Assembly: GCA_019843655.1 (NCBI GenBank)
Contig: JACDQD010000010.1
Location: 8,725,637-8,789,636, forward strand
From: Lethocerus indicus
Taxonomy: Eukaryota > Arthropoda > Insecta > Hemiptera > Belostomatidae
DNA: 64,000 nt
Direction: 5' to 3'
Position 1 is the first letter of the stretch, and each line of letters starts with the position of its first letter. Shown here one piece after another: positions 50,132 through 62,703 of the stretch. Below the pieces are notes generated by a model. That model made no database searches and was not told the origin of the DNA. It saw only the letters and a list, made by a program, of their open reading frames with translations. Position numbers and translations under genes: made by a program.

Positions 50132-53100
50132 CTGTAACAAATTAAAAATAAAACATAATATACATCCATAGCAATGTGTAAATACATAGGACGAATTTGA
50201 ATTTATCTAACATTCACTACGGATTTCTAAGTATTTCTGAAGGCCGGGAATGCTACTGAAGATGAAGGAAAGCTGTTTTCAATATAAAATTTTTTTGGAG
50301 AATAGGGACCCTATCGGTTTTAGTGGAAGAGATAAAACAGAGGTGGATGGTCAAAGGGCTGAGGTTTGGGGTCGTTAATTCTAATCTGTTTCGGACTCCT
50401 GGGAGGAGTGGAGACTTGGGGAGTCCATCGGGAGCCCGCCGCTATCCCTCTTCATCGGCCGGCCGTACCACACGGCATTTCTCCAAATTATACCCGGCAA
50501 ACAATTTCCATTTGTTATTTCTCCCCGAGGCCCAATTAGTGTCCACCGCGCCCACCCTTCCCCCATACTCCCGACCGCCCATTAGGACGTTTTTTAAATA
50601 ATGGCAAACGATTAGTCGCCGATGAGTTTAATTAAGAGGCCGAACGTTAGTCTCGGTCTCGGGGTGACCGACCTTTCCCGCCCCATTTAGTACGAGATGG
50701 CAACAACCTATCATACTCTAGGGTGACAACTTTTATTGCCCTCGATTATACCGTCGTTGTAAAAAAAACTCGGTCCTCTTATGCACGTTTTAAAATAAAA
50801 ATATTAAGGCAGTATACGGTTCTTATATTTTACTGAAAACCTACGTTCTCAGGAATCGTTATAACATATTCGTTTGTCAAATGCTTAAATAAATAAAAAT
50901 ATTTCTAGGTCTAAATAACTTTCAGCCTGAGTATAGAATGTGATTCAATTTACCCCGGCTAGTTTCCGTAGCAATGCCCCATGGATTCATCGGGTTGAGA
51001 ATCATATTTCTTAATTTATCCCATTAAAAATTGTGTCAATGGATAAATAAAGTAATAGTAGTCATGAGGACGTAGAAGGTCGAGACACATATCTAGGGTA
51101 TATATTTAGGGTATTTAGGGTAGCAACTTCCAAATTTAGATATGTATTTTGACTAAGACAAGGTGATAAAAGACGGTATTCATTATTTAACAGAAAGAAC
51201 ATAGAGATTGTTCCAATTTGGATATATGGCTTCATTCGGTATTTACACTGAAGTAACCAAAGTTTAAATTTCAATAAACCAACGCATCGTTCGGGCGCCT
51301 CCGAGTTTCTCTCGATCTGGCGATGCTAATTTTTATTCACCAACTTCTAATTAGGAGTGGGGGTCGGTCGGTTAAACTTTCTTGTCAACCTCACTCTTTA
51401 AGTCGTGTCCCGCTTCTCGGCGGAGGCAAACGAAGTTGTTTATCAGGAGGCACTTGTGAGTTCGTTAGCCCCCCTCGACAAATCATGTTACCAACTTGGA
51501 TCTAACCAGTCTATGCTGTTCCGGGGAGCGTATTTGATCTAAAAATTGTTGCCCTTGTTTGAGCTTTAGAAACTGACTGAGACACCGGTTCGCCTTATGC
51601 AACTAATCTCGTGTACAGTGCGACGTGACTGTTATTTATACAGGTCAAAAGTGGGTGAGATTCCTTAGGACCAAAAAAAGCGTTGAAGGAGAAAATACAG
51701 CACGCGAGGCAGATTAATGCCTGTATCAAAAGTTTTAATTTAAAGAGAAATACACGCTTTCTGCCTTAGAAATGAATTATTGGGGGATTCGAAATGGTGG
51801 ATAGGCCTTAAGGACAGGGCTGAAAAATGAGAGCCGCCGCTAGATTATCCGGGCCCGGTTTTTATTTACCGTAGTTGTCAAGCATGATTGAAGAACGCGG
51901 GAAGCGAGAATTCATACGCGCCCGCTTCACCGACGGCAGTTATTTATAGCTCCGTTTTAACGGGGGACGGTTCAGCGGTATATGCGAAGTTCGGTGAACG
52001 CACTCCACTTCGGGGAATTTCGAGGCTCCGACGGCGAGCGTCGCCGGTATAAAACCCAGCCAACCAGCCGTGCACGCCACACTCCCGACATTCTGCCATT
52101 TTTCTCTAATACCTTCTCCCTTCAACCCTTCCCCTCGCTTAAATCGGTCCGAAACGCGAGGTTTCCACCTGAACAGGGCGTTACTAGTATTATTCCGAAC
52201 CACATTATACTAAAGGCCTTATAACGAAGTACAATGATAATTCTGTTACTAAATATCGCTATTGAAAATTAGCCAGACATGAAAATGTTAGCCCATCAGA
52301 AAAAAAAATCTAGAATTTCGGCACAAATAACAATTTCGTACAGTACCTCATAAACATTCTGGATATCACCAAATGAAGAACGAGTCACTTCCGCTCGCTG
52401 CACCTTTCGAATAATATCTATTATTTGACTGCATTGGGGGGTACAATTCAGGAATTTAATTAATAATTATTATAAGGGAAAGGTACCGCTCACAACCAAC
52501 GATGGATCATCCCGAAATCGGACAAGCGATTTCCAGATCCCGGCATAAGCCAGTGTGGGTTTCATAATTATTTCATTACTGTCACGGAGCTACAATTTTG
52601 ATAGGGTATAATACATCGGCTAACTCATTTATACGTTTCCCCCCCCACCATCCGCACTGTAATTGAGCGTGAAATGAATTCCAATTGGGGTTTCATCCCT
52701 CGGTAATGAGAATTATTACTCTCATCAAAGCTATATTGCAATGTTCCATGATACGCTCTAACAGAGAGTACGCTGCCAAATTTTGTTTCCACTGAGTGGA
52801 CTTATCTGACCTGTAATCTCGTTTTTAACCGCATTAATAACCCTGGAGTTCTTCCCATCTATTCAAAAATGTTTTAGGGGAGAGATGTTTTATTTCCTTA
52901 AAAAATAATAAGGTTTGTTTAATGATGTCATTCTTGGAAGAATGTAAGATCAATATTGCATGAAATGTTGTATACATTTTTTATACTGAAATGTATAATG
53001 TGGATATCACTACTTCGTGCAACATTAGATCATAATATAAGGTCAGATTTGTGAATCTATATTTGGAATTGACTTATATAAGGTACAAATTATTCAGAAC

Positions 53101-53756
53101 AAGAGTGTTAAGCTAGGCTAGTTTCGGCTTGTCGCTGTCGTCAGTAACATTCAGGTTCTTAAGCACCTGAACTATCAGCCCTCTACTAAACTGTTACAGT
53201 CATTACACCAAGCATAATTTTGGCCGTGTCCGTTTCAGCAGTTTTTCCCACTAAGGGGTAACTGCGAAGTACAAGTTTGGACAGATTCGAACTGACACTG
53301 AGTGAGGTAACCAATGTAGCATTTCGGGGTTAATAAAGAAAGTCTACTTAACAAAAAGTCAACGTTCATTAAAATTTATCCGAACTAACATCGGTCGGTT
53401 GTGGGCGGGGGGCGGGGAGGTCGATTCTTCAGCGTTGTTGACTTGAAAATATCAAGGGGCGGCATAAAAAAATTAAATAAACCTGAAGGGGGCCCATCGA
53501 GTGGGTCATCAAGTTCCAAGTTTCAGACCCGATGCACAAATTCAACCGGCCACCGTTACTTCGATTGCGGCCCTTGTTTGCATTTCCCAGTAAAATACAC
53601 AGGGCGATTTTTCGGAAAGTTTTCTCCGATTCGGGGAAGTTTCGTCCACTAATTGACGGGTGGGCCTTTTTTTTATCGGACCCCTTTGGGAAACCGTTCT
53701 GAAATTATGTATTTGCCGAGTATCTCTGACTATCTGAGTCATTGAGAATCCAGAGC

Positions 53757-54361
53757 GCCACTTTAAGAGACAAACACGTGGAACCCCCATACGCGACTCA
53801 AAAGAACAGACCTCAATCGCAAATTTGGACTGCTGAGACCTCTTTTGAAAAAGACATCAAAACTTACAATAGACAACAAACTGATAATATACAAATCCAT
53901 TTTAAAACCGACATGGACTTACGGAATAGAGTTATGGGGTTCCGCCAAAAAATCCAACATCGTCCGCATCCAGAGATTCTAGTCAAAAGTCCTTCGTACC
54001 ATGTATGTTTCTCCCCGGTATGTTTCTAACCGAACAATAATAATGACCCGAACATACCGACAGTGGACGACGTCGCAAAATCACGCTTCCTTAAATTCCA
54101 TTCCCGCCTCTCTCCACATCCAAATCCACTGGTTCAGTCCCTTTCCTCTGTTTCCCATCCATTATCTCCCCCGCGTCGGCTCAAACGCCACTGGCCCAGA
54201 GATCTTCTTCGTCCGAAGCCGAAAACTATTCATGTGAAAAAAGTGCCATCATTGGGTGGTCTGTTTTATCGAGACATTCACGTGAAAAGAAAACACTCAA
54301 CATTTGTACCAATAACTATATGTAGTTGATTGTACAAAAATAAAGAAAGGTTAAAAAAAAA
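53757..54361 (+). mobile_element. 5'-truncated jockey-type LINE, second large copy
   Basis: Same element family as at 45.3 kb. In frame from 53779 one reads WNPHTRLKRTDLNRKF, GLLRPLLKKTSKLTIDNKL, IIYKSILKPTWTYGIELWG and SNIVRIQRF, then a stop where the other copy has Gln. After frame breaks come FLKFHSRLSPHPNPLVQSLS and PPRRLKRHWPRDLL, then the shared tail (aagtgccatcattgggtgg), an AATAAA-like motif and an A run ending at 54361. The stop and frameshifts make it a dead copy. It lies upstream of exon A, antisense to the receptor gene. A 7-bp-stem hairpin (54387-54407) follows shortly after the A run. Confidence 0.88.
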
Positions 54362-56730
54362 TGAGGCAATGGCCACGTGATTTCCTCACTGCCTAGTGAT
54401 GGCAGTGTACCATCAAAAGTATATTCGTGTAACTAAATATAATTTAATAATTCCAAAAGAATAAAATAAAAAACTAACGCATAATAAATAGAAATTTAAA
54501 CGTTTTAATTATATCCTAAACGCTAGTTTTTATTTACTTTAGATGCCTAACGATAACATTATTTCTATTTTCAGTCGAATTCTATTCAGTAGGTATTTAA
54601 TTATTCTACAGAGAGTTACGTTGATATTCGGGTTCAAGCTAATAGGAGGGACATCGGGCACAAAACCGTGGCCAGGGTATCTCCATAATCCGGACGGGGG
54701 TGCCGTGTTTTTCCGAAACAAAAATTGAACAACAGGCGGCCTTTTGGGGGGTATCGGAGCGGCTATCTTATTTGGCTAATGCGCGGCGGCCCCGCGTTCA
54801 AATTCCATTTGACGCGCCCCGAACCCGGGGGGGCGGGGGCGGGGGCGGTTTTCAATTCCCGAATTGTGCGCCCGTCCCCAAACTGAATTTCCCCGCCCCC
54901 CACCCCTCGACCCATCTTTCTGAATAGCGTTTCATCAGTTACCGACCAATTTATTTCTCACCCGTCGAAACTGCATTACGCCGCGGTAATATGCCCGGCG
55001 AATTTCGGCGCGGTTTACGTATTAGTGACGTCATCGGCGGCCAGTCGGTGGGGGGGGGCCTTATCCGCAGTCAACACGAACGATAGGACGAGCGTTAAAT
55101 AACGATATTAGTACAGTCTACAAAATGAAAATATTTTATAAACATTTCATTCATATAAAATGAATGAAACTTCACGCGTTAGTATCCTTCCGTGAAAAAT
55201 TCCCATAAACAGGGATAATAATAAATTTAATATTTAAATCATCCATCAGTATTTCCTTGTCCATTTCAACCGTTTCCAACCGTGTTTTAAACATATTATA
55301 TTTAAACCTTAAAACTTTAATTTTTGGGAACAGTTCTAAGAAGTCAAAATCAGCCAGCCGGCGTTAATTTCTGCCTTCGCGTTTTCACGTTGTGTCGAAC
55401 GAAGTGAAGAAAACAACGAAGTAATCTGGGATGAGTATGATGTACCAGGTTTTAGTCCAGAAAATTTTTCCTCCCCCGGCTTCTACTTTCATCCGGGCGC
55501 CTCGGTTCTTATTAACTTTTTCCCTTAACTCTATAAGTCTCTCGCTGCCTCCAAGTGCATCGCTCTTAGTAATATAATTTCGCCCATCCGCCTTCCTTCC
55601 CTTTATCCTCCTCCCGCCTTTTTCCGCTCACAATTTCTTTTATTTTCCTCTCTGCGGACACTGCCTTTCCCCTGACTCGAGCCCGCTTTCTCCGCCTATA
55701 ACTCAATACTTGGGCCCCGTCCCTATAATGTCACCGTCCCATCGTTGGGCCCTGTCTTCCATCGTCCGAGCACTTTCCCGAGATCCTTTCCTGGGGCTCC
55801 AATCGGATATATATATATATAAATGTAGAGAGGAACGTGACCTCCAGAGATATCCGCCCATTGCATAGATACATTCAAAACATTGAACATATTTATCACA
55901 ATTAAAAAAGCATTGAAGTACGAACTTAATCCTTTTAAATTTATAATTGACGTTCCTATTAAAAACTATTATATACTGTGAGAAATACAGTATAATTATG
56001 GATCTAATATATAAACACATAGATACATAATTTTCAATTAAATTAATAAGCACATTAATCCCTATAGAAATAATGAGAATTCTATTCGTAACGTTACGAG
56101 TCCGTATTAGTTATTCATACACGCTGATCCGGGGCATTTGTAATGGGGCAGATAAAGTGGGCTTCGGTCGCATTTATAAAATTCGGCCGGCGGAAGATAA
56201 AGGCCCGTCACCGGGGCACGGGCTATTAGCGCGCCCACTCCCCCCTCCACCACCACAGCACAGGTATCTACATAACAGATTAGCCTATGTAAATGCAGCC
56301 CGGTCAGGTATTAAAACCCGATTTCCATGCTAATTATTGGCCGGCAGGCGAACTTATTAAACGGCCGGCGAGGGAATGGGGGATATATTTAATGATTCTT
56401 TGCTAGGGGGAAAAATAATTAATCCGGGTAGACTTTGGGCTCCGCTTAGTTCACCCCTCTCCCGAAGTAAATGGACATAGGACAAGAATCAAATTTAAAT
56501 AAGTAAAAAATTCGGTACAATTGATTGAAACCTCCATTATTCTGCCTTTTCGGATCTTCAAGTTAACCGGGATGCTTCACAACTACTAACAAAGATCCGA
56601 ATTTGTACCGATTCATCGAGGTACTGAACTTCATCTAACCATGAATAAAAAAGGAGATATAATCGCGCTGTTAGTGGGACTCAAGCCCGTGCGGTTCAGT
56701 AGTAATCTATAATACCTTTCAATTCTAACA

Positions 56731-56786
56731 ATACTAAACCGTCATGACTAACGCGCAATGTGGGTTTAGTATCACAGGCGCCGTAT
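56731..56786. repeat. Hairpin with the ATACTAAACC motif, possible diverged relative of the unnamed repeat
   Basis: atactaaacc (56731-56740) is followed 22 bases later by its exact complement ggtttagtat (56763-56772). Read on the minus strand, cggcgcctgtgatactaaac then ccacattgcgc resembles the start of the unnamed repeat. Confidence 0.5.
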
Positions 56787-59700
56787 TCACAACTGCAGCC
56801 AGTTCTTATTTGTTGGATTAAGTTCTTTCTATTTATCCAACCTAATATAATACAAACTCTACACTAACAGTTTAAATACAAGATAATAACTAAACTAAAT
56901 TGACTGCCACTCATCTCCGTGGCATTAAATTCTACATAATACTATAATATATACTGGTCTAGAGAAATAATAGCGCAATGAAAAATTTAAATATGAAACT
57001 ACAACATATGAATAGTAAGGAGGGCTAAAATCCAAATGGCTGTTTCAAAAGGAAAATATTTCTCGCGTACTTATATATTGTACATTTGCTGGTCCTAGTT
57101 TTCACACTGAACCTTTGAAATTCGCACGGTCCATAAATCCCACGTCTCACAGTGTATGGATGCAGAGATCCTTCTGTAATAAAAACTGTTTTGTTCCCCC
57201 CTTCAGAATTTTCACAGACACCCGTGCCAAGTTTTACAACAAGACGCACTTGAGTTTATGTGAATGAAAACATATACAAAAGAGAGAGAAACAAATAAAG
57301 AACGAACAGAAAATTCCTTGGTTATATTCGATCGTCACGAGTGCCATAACAATAGAATTAGTTGTAGTAATATTTCAGCCTTCGGTTGAAAAGTTGATAT
57401 TACAATCGCTAATTATGTGTATTGGATGGTAATTAATAGAAATCCAACATAGCTTGAATTCGATTCATCAATGGTTGAACGAGCTTTACACTCAATTAAA
57501 GCATTCAACGAATGTAGCTCATTATTTCCATTATACTCATTAAATTTTAATAATCAAGTGTTTGATTTGTTGCACGAGCATGATTTAACCGGATGAATGT
57601 GTTTACCGGAAGGAGGATCATTTTTAATTAATTCTGTATTCATTTTCTTTTTATAATATTCATACAGCGCAATGAGGTACTGTGCCTCGTTATGCGCTTA
57701 TGTATCGTTAGGGTCCGAGTAGTCAATTGTATGGCGTTTTTGTCGGTCACCACCCGTATTCGAATTTAAGGACTAATGCTACCAATACATAAATTATTAG
57801 CTAATTTTTATAATAACGTACAAACTATTATGAATCAAGAACAGAGAATTTTAGATATTTTATAAAGAATATGAAGGAAAATCCTGAAGACCATCAAAAA
57901 CATGTACAGTTCAGTTGCTCAAATGTTAAGGGAACGCTACTGACTCTGGCCTAACCGAGGAGAATATCGTTAAATTAGAAAGGAGCATTAATTAAACCTA
58001 TTCTTGGCCGTGGTTTTATGAAAGGAATAGGTCTGGATTTATTACACCCCATTTCAGTGGCGGTATGCTCCTCCGGGTCTAAAACGGCGCACTCGACGCT
58101 CCCTCGGACTCGGCGAATAAAAAAATCCCGCCCACTGATCTATGGATGAGGACCGTAATACGATTTCGGCGGTGAAGTTTATGATCGCGCTCGTAAATTC
58201 GACCGAGAAAATCGGAAGTTTCGGGGGGCCTCCGGGTTTGTTACCCAGTAGGAAATTGTGATCGGGATCGCACCGATGAGAGAAGCAGTTGGGGTCGAAA
58301 TAACTCAGTTTAGTATCGCCTTATCGCGTCGAACTATCATTCGGTCGTAGCCTTAATATTTAATCGGCAGTTTATCCTGCAGCGTGGGAAGGGTAATGGA
58401 ATGGACGAGGGAACGGACGCTTTTTATACAGTCGACGATAGAATAAATTCCATATTCGCCCCGTTGAGATGTTTCAACAGAAGGAAAAGTGTTACCTGCG
58501 AACCGCCAAATGATTCTAACAGATATAAACCGATCGAAAAGCAAATCTGGCATTTTCGAACCCTAACCATAACAATAACAGTCTTTATATTTACCACAAG
58601 ACCACATCCACGAAGTAAAAGTGCAGACTAACTATAAATAACCATCTAATTATGAGTGTATGACAAAAAATGCGAATATTTTATCTGATTATATTACTGC
58701 ATAATTAAATTGGAGACAAATAGCCATAGCATGCCGACATCCATAAATACGTCAATATGTTACTAACGATTTCTACTGGCTAATGAGTTTTGACCCCTTA
58801 TTTTCATTCCGCTTGTTATACCTTTTAAACTAATTCTGCCTAACAGGCAAATAAAGTGATTTTTTTAGACGACTGCTGTGTATTTTCTTGAGCGATACCT
58901 TTTTATGTTGATATCGGAGAGTTAGAACAAACAAGCGGGCGGTCGCCGGTGGCGGCATATTTCACAAATCCTGGCCAATATGTCGGTGCCGAACCGGAAC
59001 TAATGACCCATTCGGATCGGCGATAAGGGAATTCGACAGCGGTTTAATCGCGGGGGCGTATCGCGGGTCGGGGGTGGGGCTGCACGACCCTGAATTATTG
59101 GGATCCCGCGAATTCAGTGACCCGCTATCGAAAGGGCGCGTATGGTGGCATCGCTCGAATGGTTCGCGTTCGCCGAAAGCGCGATTTATCATTTAAAAAT
59201 TCCGAAAGGTCAGGATGCGAATATTAAAGCTTGGCGGCGCACAACTCGATTACTGTCACTTCCTTCGGTGTTCAACCGTCCAAAAAAATATCACTGAACA
59301 CTATTATTTCCGATCGTCCAGAACAATAACTTCAAATTGAAAATAGGCGATGTGCGCAGAAAGATTTGTCGATTTCATTTCGATTATAAAACCCCGTTCA
59401 TGTTCAGCAAGTAATAAAGTCAACTTTCAAGTTTTTGGTTCGCTCGAAAATCACTGCATTAGATTTCAAATAGTTTCACGCACATAGATTTCTATCGTTC
59501 TGAAGATTCGTCATACGTAACAACATTTGAAGTCTGCACATTCATTATGAAGAATAAAAACAGTAATAATTCTTTGTATTCTTAGCTTTATATATTAATG
59601 TATATGTGTGGATTCGGTCGAAGTTTATTAATTAAATGTTTCAAAAAGCAGATTTTCTATACTAAAAATTTGGCATGTAGACGAGTCGGATATTTTGACT

Positions 59701-62540
59701 GTTTTACTGTTGTTTAGATTAAGCGAAAGCCTAGTCCCGCAGTGATGACAGAATTTATGGAACAAACACAAGTAGATGAGCATATTAGCAATATAGATTA
59801 GATCCATATTGAACTATTGGCTGTATTGGAGTAGTGAAATTGCACTATTGGCCTCCCTCCCGCCGGCTAATAGCAGCCCTCGGCCGGCCCGCAGGGCATT
59901 GATTGTTCCTTAGGGGATACTGTGGCTGTAGCGGTATTCCTTAACGCTAGAGTTGCTGAACATACCTATCCCGAAAATTACACATTACGAGAATAGTTTT
60001 GGTATATTTCAGCGGAAATAATATAAATAATGTTGCACTCATTTCTTGTCGATATTTTGCAGTAGCAACGGCGGTTTTCTTCATTCGGTTAAGAGTGAGA
60101 TTATTTGTCGATGCCGCAAGTCATAGAATTCAAGGAAATAAAAATAACCGAATTTTAAAAAACGGCTAGAGAGAGTCTTATTCTTGAAGAGAAGATTGAG
60201 TAATTATCGTTGGCAGTAATTATTGCATCTTGTACGACGTCAATATTAATGGGGGCAATAATACTCGGGCCTGAGATCATTATGCAGGGGACCCGTCGAA
60301 ATGGCGGCCGGGTAACCCACTTAAATTTATGCCGTATTGATTGACTAACTAGATGCGGTCTATTTATTGGCTTAGCGTCCCGTCCCAAGAGGGGGGGGGT
60401 GGCGGCGAAGGTGGCTCGGAGACGAAGTCCCACCCGCTCTCCGAACAAACTATACCTAAGTAAACTGCGATCTGCCTAGTTGATCCAGTTGTGAGCGGTC
60501 GTGCCCGGTGCTGATTTATAACTGGCAATATATAAGCTAAATAGGAGGAAAATTTATACGGTCCCCGTGTTCCTTATCGTGGAGCGAGTGGGACAATACG
60601 GGAGTGTGGGGGGTGAGGGGGCTCGGCCCATTCATCATCGAACCCCCTATTAGCCGCTCGGACGGTTGTTCGGAAGGTTAATGAATATTTCAATTTAAAC
60701 TCCAAGTTCCGTCCTCGAAGCCTCCGCCGTTCTATTATTGACCCCCAACTTCAATGGCTCATTGTTGGACACAGCTAAAATTAACCTTATATTAAATTAA
60801 CCCGCCGACGTTTAAATCATCCGTATTTACGTGGACGGCTGACTAATTATATTTCTGTTTATTATGGGTCGAATGGGTTTATATATAATAAGTCGAATGA
60901 TTTAGTTACGATTCGTGTAACGAGCTATTTTTCTTAAAATATTGACGGATTTCTATAGGAGATTGGGTGTACCAAATCGTTTCTGGGTTCATTACCTATT
61001 CATCGACACTCAGAGACCCAGAGAGTACACACAGATTCATAACCCTACCTAAATAGTACTGTACTTTCCTATAGTTCCTGTTAAATCAAGTAAATCAATT
61101 CAAGTTAAATCAATAGCGCTCCACATTATGCTGTTATCTCATTAAAGTCTATTTCATTAACGCATTAGCAGCTTCGCGATATAAATCCTTTCTTGTTAAA
61201 CTATTGTTCCAATACTTAACATGATTTGGTTTCGCCTTTTTTGATCGATTTTCTAACTACTCGAGTGACACGAGTCAGTGCGTCTGGGCGGGACTCGCTT
61301 TCGAAAGTTTTGATTGCCATCAAAACTGTGATGTCACTAAATATAATCAAATTGCAGCCTTGACAATCTTACCGGTCGGAAATGTTTTGCAAACACTGTT
61401 CAAGCACACCGTGGAATTTCTTGTTTACACAGTGGAATAGGCGCGGAGTTATTCCCAAATACGTGGAAGTGTAAACTCGTTTAGAGCTGTGCGCAATTTC
61501 GAAGTATTAAACCGTTCGTTTTGCCGCCCGAAACTATACTGACGAAGCCCAACGAGAAGGGTGGGATTTAATCGGTGAAAATTTCGAACTGGGGTCCGAA
61601 CGAAAATTATTATTTCACGAAATTCGGGTCATGGACGTCTCGCGTTCACCCGTATATAGAGACAATCGAAACCTATCGGGGGGTTGTAAATTCGTCGAGG
61701 TCCCATCGGTGAAATTTAAATCGAAGCCGTGAGTTTAAATTCGAACTGTACTCGGGACGGAGCTGTATGCGGGGGGCGCATTATCCGAAGATATATGCGA
61801 GCGTGTTCATGAAAGGTTGAATTTGTGCCCCGTGGCCGCTATCAGGCGGGACTGTCCTTGACGCATCGCTATAATCGAGCATTACTTGCCCCAGTTTCTA
61901 TACAACAGCCAGCCGAGCGTCAGGGGCGGGAAGTGCAATTTTAAACCTTTCATAAATCCGGTTCATAGAAACCTCTTAACACTGTTGAGTACAGGGTCCA
62001 ACATATTTATTTTATCGGCGAGTAAAATGCTCTTGCAACTTCGAGGGTAAGAGTTGTACAGAAGGACTCAATAAGTCAAAAAGAACGGATTTTATTCTTT
62101 ATATGACTCAATTTCATTCTGGTTGCCAGTAAACAATTTATTTATGTTGGAAAATAAACTTACTTTATTTCTCAACATCCACTGCCGAAAGACCGAAATT
62201 GCGATTGAAGCATGAATCAATGTGGTTCTGTATATTATGCAAGTAATGTATCGAATTACGGTTTAATAGCAGAATAATAACACTGAAATTGGTTTTGGAG
62301 CACGACCGTCGACTAAACTAACCAGAGTGTTGTCCAAAGCTGCATCCTTCTTTATTTCCTTGACCTTTTATACCGAATTTCCGAGAACCTATCCCGTGCC
62401 GCTAACTTGCATATATTTTTATGACAACGTGTAATTAAAACGTATTCATTTCTGTTTTGTACGGAGCCCTAATTAGGAAATAATAGAAATAATTCGAAAA
62501 GAATGGTCACCCCTATCAATTTCTGGGTTTAGAAGATGTA

Positions 62541-62604
62541 CGGCGGAGCTACTACTAAACCCGCACAACAAATGGGCATTGCGGGTCAAGTCGACCTAGC
62601 GCCG
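62541..62604. repeat. Imperfect inverted repeat with CCCGCA arms, possible relative of the unnamed repeat
   Basis: The left arm begins CGGCG and contains ACTACTAAACCCGCA (ending 62565). The right arm begins TGCGGGT (62580) and ends CTAGCGCCG (62604). Both arms carry the family blocks CGGCG and ACCCGCA in opposite orientation around a 14-base centre. Confidence 0.5.
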
Positions 62605-62685
62605 TTAGAAACTTTTGAAGCACGGGTAATAGTAAAAATTATTCTTTTTACTATACATAATAAATGTAGATAATTTATCTAACTG

Positions 62686-62703
62686 ATAATAATAATAATA
62701 ATA
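62686..62703 (+). repeat. AAT trinucleotide microsatellite
   Basis: About six AAT/ATA units in an AT-rich stretch. Confidence 0.75.

Noticed and set aside
57025..57249. Minus-strand frame upstream of exon A as a candidate earlier receptor exon
   Set aside because: The translation does not resemble the receptor amino-terminal domain, and no phase-0 donor fitting exon A was evident.
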